The notes: a model not told the origin generated them from the letters alone. A stretch of 5,648 nt of DNA from Chlamydiia bacterium (GCA_028293095.1 JAQGPK010000005.1:1-5648); one strand, 5' to 3'; positions 1 to 5,378 are shown, counted from the first letter of the stretch. Numbers and translations are program-made.

Positions 1-196
1 ATTTTGAAAAAGCTTCTAAGCTATAGTGCAGCCACCAGGAAGAGGCCCCTCCAAGCTTATGAGGAGTTTCATTTGGTGGGGTATGAATATAGAGTAAAAT
101 GAGTGGGCGTTTTTTTTCTGCAGCATAAAAGAGTGCTGGATGATCACATAACCGAAAATCGTTACGAAGCCAAACAATGATAGGTTTTGGTGGCAT
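1..196 (-). CDS. phr: DNA photolyase / cryptochrome family, N-terminal part (3' end cut by window edge)
   Basis: Reading the minus strand from an ATG at 194-196 gives 65 uninterrupted residues to the window edge. Residues 5-20 (PIIVWLRNDFRLCDHP) match the conserved opening of photolyases (consensus VWFRRDLRLxDNPAL), and residues 49-60 (GGASSWWLHYSL) match the conserved GAxSxWWLHxSL stretch. This is the Rossmann-like antenna domain; the FAD-binding catalytic domain would lie beyond the edge. Family members repair UV-induced pyrimidine dimers using light, although cryptochrome-like sensors share this domain and cannot be excluded. The start is uncertain: no clear SD precedes the ATG. An in-frame GTG at 212-214, overlapping the stop of the upstream DUF1653 gene, would add six residues. 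Either start suggests translational coupling as the last visible gene of a csaA-like/DUF1653/phr run. Confidence 0.9.
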   Translation of the reverse strand, partial: MPPKPIIVWLRNDFRLCDHPALFYAAEKKRPLILLYIHTPPNETPHKLGGASSWWLHYSLEAFSK

Positions 197-213
197 AGTG
201 GTTTTCAGGATCA

Positions 214-456
214 CTATTGCAGTTGAAAACGAGGGACTGTTTTACCTGCATGGTCAACTACTCCTAAAAAGCTCTCAAGTGGTCGTACCCAAATGAGTTC
301 ATCACCATAGAGCGCTTGGTAGACAACACAGGGCTCTTCAGTTGCTTCAAGCAGCGCAATCTGTAAAATAAGATAGGGTTTATCAGGGCTTTTATAATGG
401 GTGTATTTCTTACCAACATGGACTTTTTCTTTGGCCGCTTGTAGTTTAGCTTTCAT
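214..456 (-). CDS. DUF1653 family protein (80 aa)
   Basis: This small soluble protein is almost entirely a DUF1653 domain. The hallmarks are an opening GKKYTHYK, a central VVYQALYGDELIWVRPLESF block and the closing VPRFQL. The biochemical function of the family is not established. I place the start at the ATG at 454-456 because AGAGGA lies about 8-9 bases upstream of it. The open frame continues upstream to a TTG at 499-501 (95 aa), but that start would overlap the upstream csaA-like gene, has no SD and adds only a basic, unconserved tail. With the ATG start the gap to the upstream stop (473-475) is 16 bases, and the photolyase ATG follows 17 bases after the stop, so the three genes are probably one transcript. 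The domain assignment is firm; the role is unknown. Confidence 0.88.
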   Translation of the reverse strand: MKAKLQAAKEKVHVGKKYTHYKSPDKPYLILQIALLEATEEPCVVYQALYGDELIWVRPLESFLGVVDHAGKTVPRFQLQ

Positions 457-472
457 TGAATAGTTCCTCTTT

Positions 473-757
473 TTAACTGATTTTTTTGTCTGAATTGGCA
501 AATCCTAAAACTAATACTTCGGACATGAATGAGCTGATCTGTTTAGGGGTTGAATTGACAACAGCTAGTACTTGTTTCCCAATGAGATTGTCATCTCTAT
601 AAAGATGGGAGAGCTCTGTTGAAGTTATTCTCTTACCGAGCGTTGGCCCAAAATCGATGACAAGTCTAAGCGCATTACGAACTTCTGGAAATTTTGCAGC
701 CGCAATCACGACGCCAGTATGAACATCAATTTTTGCAAAGGGATCGTTTGATTTCAT
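473..757 (-). CDS. csaA: CsaA-like tRNA-binding domain protein, short at the C-terminus
   Basis: The 94-residue protein matches CsaA, a small homodimeric OB-fold protein of the tRNA-binding-domain family (related to the EMAP II and MetRS C-terminal domains), described as tRNA-binding and chaperone-like. The visible family motifs are FAKIDVHTGVV (residues 7-17), LVIDFGPTLGKR (32-43), LIGKQVLAVVN (58-68) and the very conserved PKQISSFMSEVLVLG (71-85). The ATG at 755-757 has GGAG seven bases upstream. Usual CsaA proteins are about 110 residues and end with a strand carrying a V-L-L-x-P-D-x-x-V-P-x-G pattern; here translation stops about nine residues after VLVLG, so that tail is missing. Neither alternative frame downstream restores it, so a single frameshift does not explain the loss. 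It is the first gene of the leftward run with the DUF1653 and photolyase genes. Confidence 0.87.
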   Translation of the reverse strand: MKSNDPFAKIDVHTGVVIAAAKFPEVRNALRLVIDFGPTLGKRITSTELSHLYRDDNLIGKQVLAVVNSTPKQISSFMSEVLVLGFANSDKKIS

Positions 758-783
758 CAGCTATCTCCAAATGTTGAATCTTA

Positions 784-789
784 AGTATA
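784..789 (-). promoter_or_regulatory. Candidate -10 box for the csaA-like/DUF1653/photolyase run
   Basis: Read on the minus strand this is TATACT, one mismatch from TATAAT, placed so that transcription would begin about 20 bases before the csaA-like ATG. No convincing -35 hexamer is visible at 15-18 bases upstream, so this is a position-based suggestion only. Confidence 0.3.
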
Positions 790-853
790 TAGAAGAGGGT
801 TGTATTGCGACGATGCATTTTTTGTAAGAAAGTGAAGATTTAGGTGTAAAGAA

Positions 854-882
854 TTGTTAAATAATTTATTTAAAAGTTTAGT
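854..882 (+). promoter_or_regulatory. Candidate promoter of the carbonic anhydrase operon
   Basis: TTGTTA at 854-859 and TTTAGT at 877-882 are separated by 17 bases inside a very A+T-rich stretch, upstream of the carbonic anhydrase ATG. Transcription would start near 889, just ahead of the SD AAAGGA at 895-900. The -10 match is weak. The region 758-906 otherwise holds only the divergent promoter area; I see no RNA gene in it. Confidence 0.35.
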
Positions 883-906
883 CTTCATATATTTAAAGGA
901 ATTATT

Positions 907-1551
907 ATGCAGTTTTGCTCTTATATAGCTCTTGTTTCGCTTTCTTTACTCTCATCTACTCTTTTGTCTGCTATGCCACCAGAGGAAGCGCTCAAGCGTT
1001 TGGTGGAGGGGAATCAGCGCTATGTGGATGGAAAGTTGATACATCCCAATCGCGATGAGGAAACTCGTAGTAAGATGGCAGAGGGACAGGCGCCCTACGC
1101 TATTATTTTAGGATGCTCAGATTCCAGGGTTCCTCCCGAAATAATTTTTGATCAAGGGTTAGGAGAGCTTTTTATTGTGCGAGTTGCTGGGAACGTTGCA
1201 GGTCCGATTGAGCTTGATAGTATCGAGTTTTCAGCCATTCACTTTAAATCGGCAGTCATTTTAGTGTTAGGGCATAAAAATTGCGGAGCAGTACAAGCTG
1301 TTTTGCAAAACGATACGAAAGATATCGAATCCATTGCTGTCTTAATAGAGCCTGCTGTCAAGGCTGCAGAGAAGCTCTCTCGTGAGGGAGATCTCGTAGA
1401 AAGGGCTGTTAAGATGAATGTGGAAATGGTTACAGAGCAGCTACGCAAGAATGAGGTCTTGGCAAAGCGTATTGAGAGTAAGCAGCTTCAAGTCGTTGGC
1501 GGCTATTATGATCTTGAAAGTGGCAAAGTAGAGCTTTTGGAGGCGCAATAA
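907..1551 (+). CDS. Exported beta-class carbonic anhydrase
   Basis: The 214-residue protein interconverts CO2 and bicarbonate. Beta-class zinc ligands are all present: Cys70 and Asp72 in CSDSR (70-74) and His123 and Cys126 in GHKNCGAV (122-129), with the Asp72-Arg74 pair that gates the active site. The conserved RVAGNV is at 92-97. Residues 1-22 form a hydrophobic leader with a plausible signal-peptidase site after Leu-Ser-Ala, just before the mature domain begins with PPEEALKRLVEGNQRY, a typical beta-CA start. The enzyme should therefore act in the periplasm, unlike most cytoplasmic bacterial beta-CAs. The ATG has AAAGGA six bases upstream. The stop is 3 bases from the next start, and the SD of that gene lies inside this gene, so the two are an operon. 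Confidence is high for the enzyme and fairly high for export. Confidence 0.95.
   Translation: MQFCSYIALVSLSLLSSTLLSAMPPEEALKRLVEGNQRYVDGKLIHPNRDEETRSKMAEGQAPYAIILGCSDSRVPPEIIFDQGLGELFIVRVAGNVAGPIELDSIEFSAIHFKSAVILVLGHKNCGAVQAVLQNDTKDIESIAVLIEPAVKAAEKLSREGDLVERAVKMNVEMVTEQLRKNEVLAKRIESKQLQVVGGYYDLESGKVELLEAQ
1539..1543 (+). promoter_or_regulatory. Ribosome binding site of the ZIP-like gene, inside the carbonic anhydrase gene
   Basis: GGAGG lies in the last codons of the carbonic anhydrase gene, 11 bases before the ATG of the downstream membrane-protein gene. The placement fixes that start and implies translation of the two genes is linked. Confidence 0.6.
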
Positions 1552-1554
1552 AAA

Positions 1555-2265
1555 ATGCATGTTCCCTATTCTTTCTTTGCTCTTATTTCAGTCACTATTT
1601 TTGCCCTTGTACACCTCTTCGCTGAAAAGACGAGAAGGCTTAATACCACTCTTCATGGCAGATTTCTTTCGATGGGTGGCGGTGTTGCGATTGCCTTTGT
1701 GTTTGTAGATTTACTACCAAAGCTTGCGAGAAGTGACAGTATCGTTCGTGAGCTTTTGTATGGCCTTTTCCCCTATTTTGAGCGACATGTCTATGTAATG
1801 GCGCTTTTAGGATTTTTGCTTTTCTTTACAGTTGATCGCAGTAAAAGTTTTTTGCGAGGTAAAGGCAGATTTTGGCTCTCTCTTGGCTCTTACACACTCT
1901 TTAATTTTTTAGTTGGCTATGCAGTTGTTGATAAAAATGACCCTGAAGTAAGGCCCTTGGCTCTTTTTACTTTTGCTATTGCGCTCCACTACTTTAGCAA
2001 CGATTTTAGTCTTACAGAATCTCATGGAAAGGAGTATCAGAGATTTGGAAAATGGGTTTTGATTGGTAGCCTTTATCTAGGATGGCTCGCAGGTTTATGT
2101 ATCACTCTTTCGGCAACAGCGGTAGCTTTAGTGAGCGCTTTTATTGCAGGAGGTGTCATCATGAACGTAACCAGACATGAGCTTCCAAATAACCATCACA
2201 ATAGTTTAGGTGCATTTCTTGCAGCCGCGGTATTCTATATGTGTGTTTTACTTGCGATTGGATGA
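1555..2265 (+). CDS. ZIP-like eight-helix membrane protein with altered metal-site motifs
   Basis: This 236-residue protein has about eight hydrophobic segments, near residues 5-24, 38-57, 78-95, 106-125, 133-150, 165-185, 188-208 and 217-235, the number found in ZIP (ZRT/IRT-like) divalent-metal transporters. Local resemblances also fall in the right helices. Helix 2 ends in VDLLPKL (51-57), compared with the ZIP xHLLPEA; helix 7 plus its exit reads AFIAGGVIMNVTRHELP (195-211), compared with the ZIP AGxxLYVAxxxLLPE. The signature ZIP metal-site helices are altered: helix 4 has FNFLVG (116-121) where HNxxDG is usual, and helix 5 has HYFSND (145-150) where HExPHE is usual. The charged loop between helices 2 and 3 is short, and there is no histidine-rich loop. 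I infer a divergent ZIP relative whose substrate is unknown. It sits 3 bp behind the exported carbonic anhydrase gene. An unrelated eight-helix protein remains possible. Confidence 0.65.
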   Translation: MHVPYSFFALISVTIFALVHLFAEKTRRLNTTLHGRFLSMGGGVAIAFVFVDLLPKLARSDSIVRELLYGLFPYFERHVYVMALLGFLLFFTVDRSKSFLRGKGRFWLSLGSYTLFNFLVGYAVVDKNDPEVRPLALFTFAIALHYFSNDFSLTESHGKEYQRFGKWVLIGSLYLGWLAGLCITLSATAVALVSAFIAGGVIMNVTRHELPNNHHNSLGAFLAAAVFYMCVLLAIG

Positions 2266-2631
2266 TTGTTTTTTAGAATCATTTTTTACATCGAGCTCTA
2301 CATGAAGTTTATGAAGAAAGCGATGCACAACAGGCGCCAGCATAATACCGACAATAAATAAAAGCGCGCATCCGCTATACAGAGCATATACTCCTGAGAA
2401 GATTTTGCCTGCAGTTGTATGCACTGGTGTAGATGATCCCATTCCAGATAAAATCATTGAAGCTTCAAGGTAAGCGTCAATCCATTCAAAGTCCTCAATA
2501 TAGTGATACCCACAGATTCCAAGCGCTAAAGAGAGAAGGAGTAGAAGCATGCCGAGAGTTGTGTTTTGTAGTAATTTATGAAGAAAGACTGTGTGTGGTG
2601 AAGGTGGCTCATTTTTTTGTACTGTGGACAT
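2248..2631 (-). CDS. Small two-helix pore-loop (ion-channel-like) membrane protein with a GMG filter
   Basis: The 127-residue protein has the order expected of a minimal two-helix channel subunit. A first membrane helix spans about 24-43. A pore-helix-like segment, WIDAYLEASMILSGMG, runs 50-65. The motif TTAGKIFSGVYALYSG (72-87) leads into a second helix at about 80-102, and a basic, hydrophilic tail closes the protein. This resembles the Ion_trans_2 potassium-channel architecture (WxDAxYxxxxTxTTVGYGDxxPxTxxGKxFxxxYxLxG), but the filter position reads SGMGS instead of VGYGD. Tyr/Phe is replaced by Met and the acidic residue is lost, so potassium selectivity cannot be assumed. The ATG at 2629-2631 has only a weak GAG upstream. 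The gene follows the HdeD-like gene with a 63-bp gap containing a hairpin, and its 3' end overlaps the convergent ZIP-like gene by 18 bp. Confidence 0.7.
   Translation of the reverse strand: MSTVQKNEPPSPHTVFLHKLLQNTTLGMLLLLLSLALGICGYHYIEDFEWIDAYLEASMILSGMGSSTPVHTTAGKIFSGVYALYSGCALLFIVGIMLAPVVHRFLHKLHVELDVKNDSKKQSSNRK
2262..2287 (+). terminator. Weak intrinsic terminator candidate for the carbonic anhydrase operon
   Basis: ATGATT at 2262-2267 and AATCAT at 2277-2282 form a perfect 6-bp stem with a 9-base loop, followed by a run of T to 2287. It begins at the stop codon of the ZIP-like gene and lies within the coding sequence of the convergent channel-like gene. The stem is A+T-rich, so strength is doubtful. 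Confidence 0.35.
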
Positions 2632-2656
2632 GATTTACTCGTAGGTGAAAGATGAA

Positions 2657-2678
2657 GTGCCCAACGAAAGCTGGGCAC
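2657..2678 (-). terminator. Hairpin between the HdeD-like and channel-like genes (attenuator or terminator candidate)
   Basis: GTGCCCA at 2657-2663 and TGGGCAC at 2672-2678 pair perfectly (7 bp, G+C-rich) around an 8-base loop. On the minus strand the stem comes 16 bases after the HdeD-like stop and is followed by TTCATCTTTC, which is pyrimidine-rich but not a clean T-run. It may terminate most HdeD-like transcripts and let some continue into the channel-like gene, or stabilise the upstream mRNA end. Confidence 0.5.
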
Positions 2679-2694
2679 CGTATGATAAAGTATT

Positions 2695-3243
2695 TTATTC
2701 GTCGACTGAGCTATAGAATGCAAGAAGCATAAAGCCGAAGAAGAGAAAGTCGATACCTACAAAGAGGCCAATCACCCATGTTGCAGTCTCTGGAAGTCCT
2801 GCAATGATCATGAGGCCTAATGCAAGAGAGAGGAGTGAATTGACAACGAGCCAGAATTTATGTGTCTGCTGGTAAGAAAACGCAAGGCTCATTTTTACAG
2901 CGCTTGCAATGAGGAAGTAGACTGCAAGTATTGTGGTGAGCGCCAGGATCCCAACCAGGGGACGTGTGAGAAGAGTACATCCTGCAAAAATTGTGATCAG
3001 CGATCCAAAAAAGGAGAGCCAAGAGCCTGAAATGCCCCACATTTTATATGTTCTATAAAGCTGCATACTACCGCCTACAATAAAAAAACCGCCTAATAGA
3101 TAGTCAGTTGCAACCGTAAAGAGAGTTGGTGCTGCAATTGCAAAGCAGCCTAAAAGAATAAAGAGGATTGCTTCAAAGAGCATGATCCCTCGGTGTTTCT
3201 TAAATACTTGTAGATAGTTTAAACCTGGTACATTGTGCTTCAT
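2695..3243 (-). CDS. hdeD: HdeD family (DUF308) inner-membrane protein
   Basis: The 182-residue protein has six hydrophobic helices, near residues 19-38, 43-62, 74-92, 97-119, 129-148 and 153-175, with very short loops. The HdeD/DUF308 pattern is visible: a first helix GIMLFEAILFILLGCFAIAAP (19-39) followed by a glycine-rich second helix (LLGGFFIVGG, 49-58), then repeated units such as TRPLVGILALTTILAVYFLI (93-112). In Escherichia coli HdeD is tied to acid resistance at high cell density, but the molecular activity of the family is not known and most relatives are named only by similarity. The ATG at 3241-3243 has AAGGAG five bases upstream, so the start is secure. It is the first gene of a leftward pair with the channel-like gene and is divergent from the Nudix gene. 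Confidence 0.85.
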   Translation of the reverse strand: MKHNVPGLNYLQVFKKHRGIMLFEAILFILLGCFAIAAPTLFTVATDYLLGGFFIVGGSMQLYRTYKMWGISGSWLSFFGSLITIFAGCTLLTRPLVGILALTTILAVYFLIASAVKMSLAFSYQQTHKFWLVVNSLLSLALGLMIIAGLPETATWVIGLFVGIDFLFFGFMLLAFYSSVDE

Positions 3244-3266
3244 ATATGCTCCTTTTTAAAAGTTTC

Positions 3267-3295
3267 TTTTTACAATTTTAAACAAAGATACGCAA
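3267..3295 (-). promoter_or_regulatory. Candidate promoter of the HdeD-like gene
   Basis: On the minus strand TTGCGT (3290-3295) and TAAAAA (3267-3272) are 17 bases apart. Transcription would start near 3260, just before the SD at 3248-3253. The -10 match is only moderate and the region is A+T-rich throughout, so chance matches are likely. Confidence 0.33.
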
Positions 3296-3356
3296 GAAAA
3301 TTTTACAAAATTCTCTAATTAATAGGATTATATTTAAAAAATAGTAATTTTGTATG

Positions 3357-3362
3357 TATAAT
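3357..3362 (+). promoter_or_regulatory. Consensus -10 box of the Nudix gene
   Basis: TATAAT matches the consensus exactly and is preceded by TG and a long A+T-rich tract. A start of transcription near 3369 would leave a leader of about 13 bases carrying the SD AAGGAA (3372-3377) before the ATG at 3382. No good -35 is visible (TTAAAA at 3334-3339 is the best-spaced candidate). Confidence 0.55.
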
Positions 3363-3381
3363 ACTTGTTAAAAGGAAGCGT

Positions 3382-3813
3382 ATGTCAGAGCAAGTAGATG
3401 GTTTACGAAGAGTGACTCGTATAGGGGTTTATGGCATTGCCATTTGTGATGGTTTGGCGCTTCTTACAGTGAAGAAAGGTGGCTGCTTTAAGGGGCTGCT
3501 TGATTTACCAGGTGGCGGTATAGAATTTGGGGAGAGTCCTGAGCAAACACTACGAAGAGAGTTTCTTGAAGAGGTTGCTATGACGTTTGATACTATGCAG
3601 CTTCTCGATAACCTGTCTCATACTCGCAGTATCTTACAGGTTGAAGATCCATTTCACTTTCATCATTTAGGGCTGATTTATCGAGTATCTGGGTGTGTAG
3701 CTGTCCCAGGATTGCCCTGTGAAGAAGAATTTGCTTGGTATCCTATCAAAGATCTTCAAAACGAGAGGCTCACTCCTTTTGCACAGCATATCAAAATATG
3801 TTGTGAAGAGTGA
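3382..3813 (+). CDS. Nudix hydrolase
   Basis: The 143-residue single-domain protein carries a Nudix box (GX5EX7REUXEEXGU) at residues 45-67: Gly45, Glu51, Arg59-Glu60, Phe61, Glu63-Glu64. The glutamates that bind the catalytic divalent metal are all present, but the last glycine of the box is Ala66. The strand before the box (LLDLPGGGIEFGES, 39-52) is typical. Nudix enzymes hydrolyse nucleoside diphosphates linked to another moiety, such as oxidised dNTPs, ADP-ribose or nucleotide sugars. The substrate cannot be told from this sequence. Residues 90-95 carry several histidines (PFHFHH), a possible lineage-specific substrate loop. The SD AAGGAA ends four bases before the ATG. The gene stands alone, divergent from the HdeD-like gene and convergent with the peptidase gene, 23 bp away. 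Confidence 0.93.
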   Translation: MSEQVDGLRRVTRIGVYGIAICDGLALLTVKKGGCFKGLLDLPGGGIEFGESPEQTLRREFLEEVAMTFDTMQLLDNLSHTRSILQVEDPFHFHHLGLIYRVSGCVAVPGLPCEEEFAWYPIKDLQNERLTPFAQHIKICCEE

Positions 3814-3817
3814 GCTG

Positions 3818-3845
3818 TAGAAAAGTAACGGCCTTTCTATTTTTT
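3818..3845 (+). terminator. Intrinsic terminator candidate after the Nudix gene
   Basis: TAGAAA at 3818-3823 pairs with TTTCTA at 3834-3839 around a 10-base loop and is followed by six T residues (3840-3845). It starts 5 bases after the Nudix stop and overlaps the last codons of the convergent peptidase gene. The stem is A+T-rich, so efficiency is uncertain. Confidence 0.4.
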
Positions 3846-5372
3846 CAATGAAGTTTGTAGATAGTGTGTCAGATCGCTTTTTAGTTTTACAAGCGATGGC
3901 TCATGCAAGTACATCATATGACCTGCATCATAGTAGTACTGATGAATGTTCCCTCGAAGCTTTGCATTTAAATGAAGGTGGTTGATGGTATAGTCTGCGG
4001 CAAAATAAGGGGTTGCCAGATCATAATGGCCACTTGCAATAAAGACATGCATTGATGGATTTTTGACCATCGTATTTTGTAAATGCTCTGCAAGGCTTAA
4101 GTATCCCATGCCAGAGGGGCGATTTTTTTGTTCCCAATTCCAAGGATGCACTGTCCGATTGAGAATGTAGTAGGGAGAGTCTTTTTCAAAATGAAGATCT
4201 TCTCTTAAATACTCTTGGAAAGCGGAAATGTAATTACCAGCAACGGCATCCATGCTTGGATCATAGTCACTGAAAGAACCTATCGGATCTAGATCTGCGC
4301 CTGTATATCTACTATCAAAACGCCCAATGACCTTTTCTTCACTTTGGAGGAAGTTTTTCATGAAACGGTAGTCTCGGATACGGAGGTTCGATTGCATCAC
4401 ATACTGGAGTGGTAGGCCTGTAAAGGAGGCGAGCTTTTCTGCAATTGCTGCTTTCTTCTCGACAGGAAGGCTATCTCCTAAGAGCAGAGCGGTTGCATAC
4501 TCATTTAGGGCAAAGTGCTCAGCATCGTTCAGAACCTCTTGTAATTTCTTATCTTGCAGTTGAGGTGCTAATTTTTTGTGATACCAGGCGGTTGCAGTGA
4601 AGCTGGGCAAGGAAAGGGCGTAGCTGAGATCATTTGTAGAATCAATTCCTGAGGTTTGAAAATCTAAACAGGAGGAGACCAGAATGAGGCCATTCACATT
4701 CATAAAATAGGTGGAGTAGAGCTTGTCTGCAAGGCCTACAGCACGTAGTGTTCCATAACTTTCGCCAAGTAAAAATTTAGGAGATCCCCAGCGGTTATAT
4801 TTCGTTGTAAATTGTTGAATAAAGTTTGCAATGGATGCAATGTCCTCTTCAACGCCGTAAAACTGTTTGGCTTCAACGCCATTTACAGGTGTGCTAAAGC
4901 CTGTGGAGACAGGGTCTACAAAGACAAGATCAGACTGGTCAAGAAGCGTGTAAGGATTGTTTTCATATTTGCCAGGAGGAGGGTTTACGCCAAGATCTTT
5001 AAACACCACTTTCTTAGGACCTAAAAGTCCCATATGTAGCCAGATGGAAGAAGAGCCGGGACCACCATTAAAGCAAAAAGTAATTGGCCGAGTACCAGGA
5101 GTTGTGTCTTTGAGAAAGTAGGCGGTATAGAAGATATGAGCACTCTCTTTGCCTTCTTCATTTTTAACAGTAAGAGTGCCAGTAATCGATTCGTAGGAAA
5201 GTCTTGTCCCCTTAATGGACATGGTATGGCTTTGTTTGACAACATCATCCACAATTTTTTCAGTAACAGCTTCCTTTTTATTTGTAGCGGGAGTAGCAGC
5301 TGGCTCTTGAGCGTAAGGTTGTGTCATCAATCCAAATGAACAAATCAGAAAAGTATAAAATATTTTATTCAT
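3837..5372 (-). CDS. Secreted S10 family serine carboxypeptidase-like protein
   Basis: The protein (511 residues from the preferred start; numbering below adds two for the upstream Met) is an alpha/beta-hydrolase of the peptidase S10 (serine carboxypeptidase) family. The oxyanion-hole motif NGGPGSSS is at 104-111, the nucleophile Ser207 is in GESYG (205-209), Asp453 is in SGHYDLATP (449-457) and His487 is in AGHMM (485-489), so the triad is complete. VDPVSTGFS (154-162) is the usual substrate-pocket block. A signal peptide covers the first ~23 residues with a likely cut after PYA, followed by a Pro/Ala/Lys-rich linker. It probably trims C-terminal residues of peptides in the periplasm or outside the cell. 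I choose the ATG at 5370-5372, which has AGGAG six bases upstream. The ATG at 5376-5378 would directly abut that SD. Confidence 0.93.
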   Translation of the reverse strand: MNKIFYTFLICSFGLMTQPYAQEPAATPATNKKEAVTEKIVDDVVKQSHTMSIKGTRLSYESITGTLTVKNEEGKESAHIFYTAYFLKDTTPGTRPITFCFNGGPGSSSIWLHMGLLGPKKVVFKDLGVNPPPGKYENNPYTLLDQSDLVFVDPVSTGFSTPVNGVEAKQFYGVEEDIASIANFIQQFTTKYNRWGSPKFLLGESYGTLRAVGLADKLYSTYFMNVNGLILVSSCLDFQTSGIDSTNDLSYALSLPSFTATAWYHKKLAPQLQDKKLQEVLNDAEHFALNEYATALLLGDSLPVEKKAAIAEKLASFTGLPLQYVMQSNLRIRDYRFMKNFLQSEEKVIGRFDSRYTGADLDPIGSFSDYDPSMDAVAGNYISAFQEYLREDLHFEKDSPYYILNRTVHPWNWEQKNRPSGMGYLSLAEHLQNTMVKNPSMHVFIASGHYDLATPYFAADYTINHLHLNAKLRGNIHQYYYDAGHMMYLHEPSLVKLKSDLTHYLQTSLKK

Positions 5373-5378
5373 GAGCAT

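Noticed and set aside
1..102. Plus-strand open tail of 33 codons ending in TGA at 100-102, looking like the C-terminus of an upstream gene
   Set aside because: The opposite strand over the same bases encodes clear photolyase motifs (VWLRNDFRL and WWLHYSL), so the plus frame is a shadow.
457..501. TTG-initiated N-terminal extension of the DUF1653 gene
   Set aside because: It overlaps the upstream gene, has no SD and adds an unconserved basic stretch; the ATG at 454-456 has a well-placed AGAGGA.
1239..1448. Minus-strand 69-codon open frame inside the carbonic anhydrase gene
   Set aside because: It is antisense to a fully supported enzyme, has a serine/threonine-rich composition typical of a shadow frame, and matches no known motif.
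2433..2723. Open frames in other reading frames over the channel-like gene and its upstream gap
   Set aside because: They overlap the better-supported channel-like gene, cross the hairpin and lack domain features.
4812..5339. Several 65-77 codon frames on both strands across the peptidase gene
   Set aside because: They lie within the S10 coding sequence, whose triad and family motifs are continuous; their composition gives no recognisable protein.
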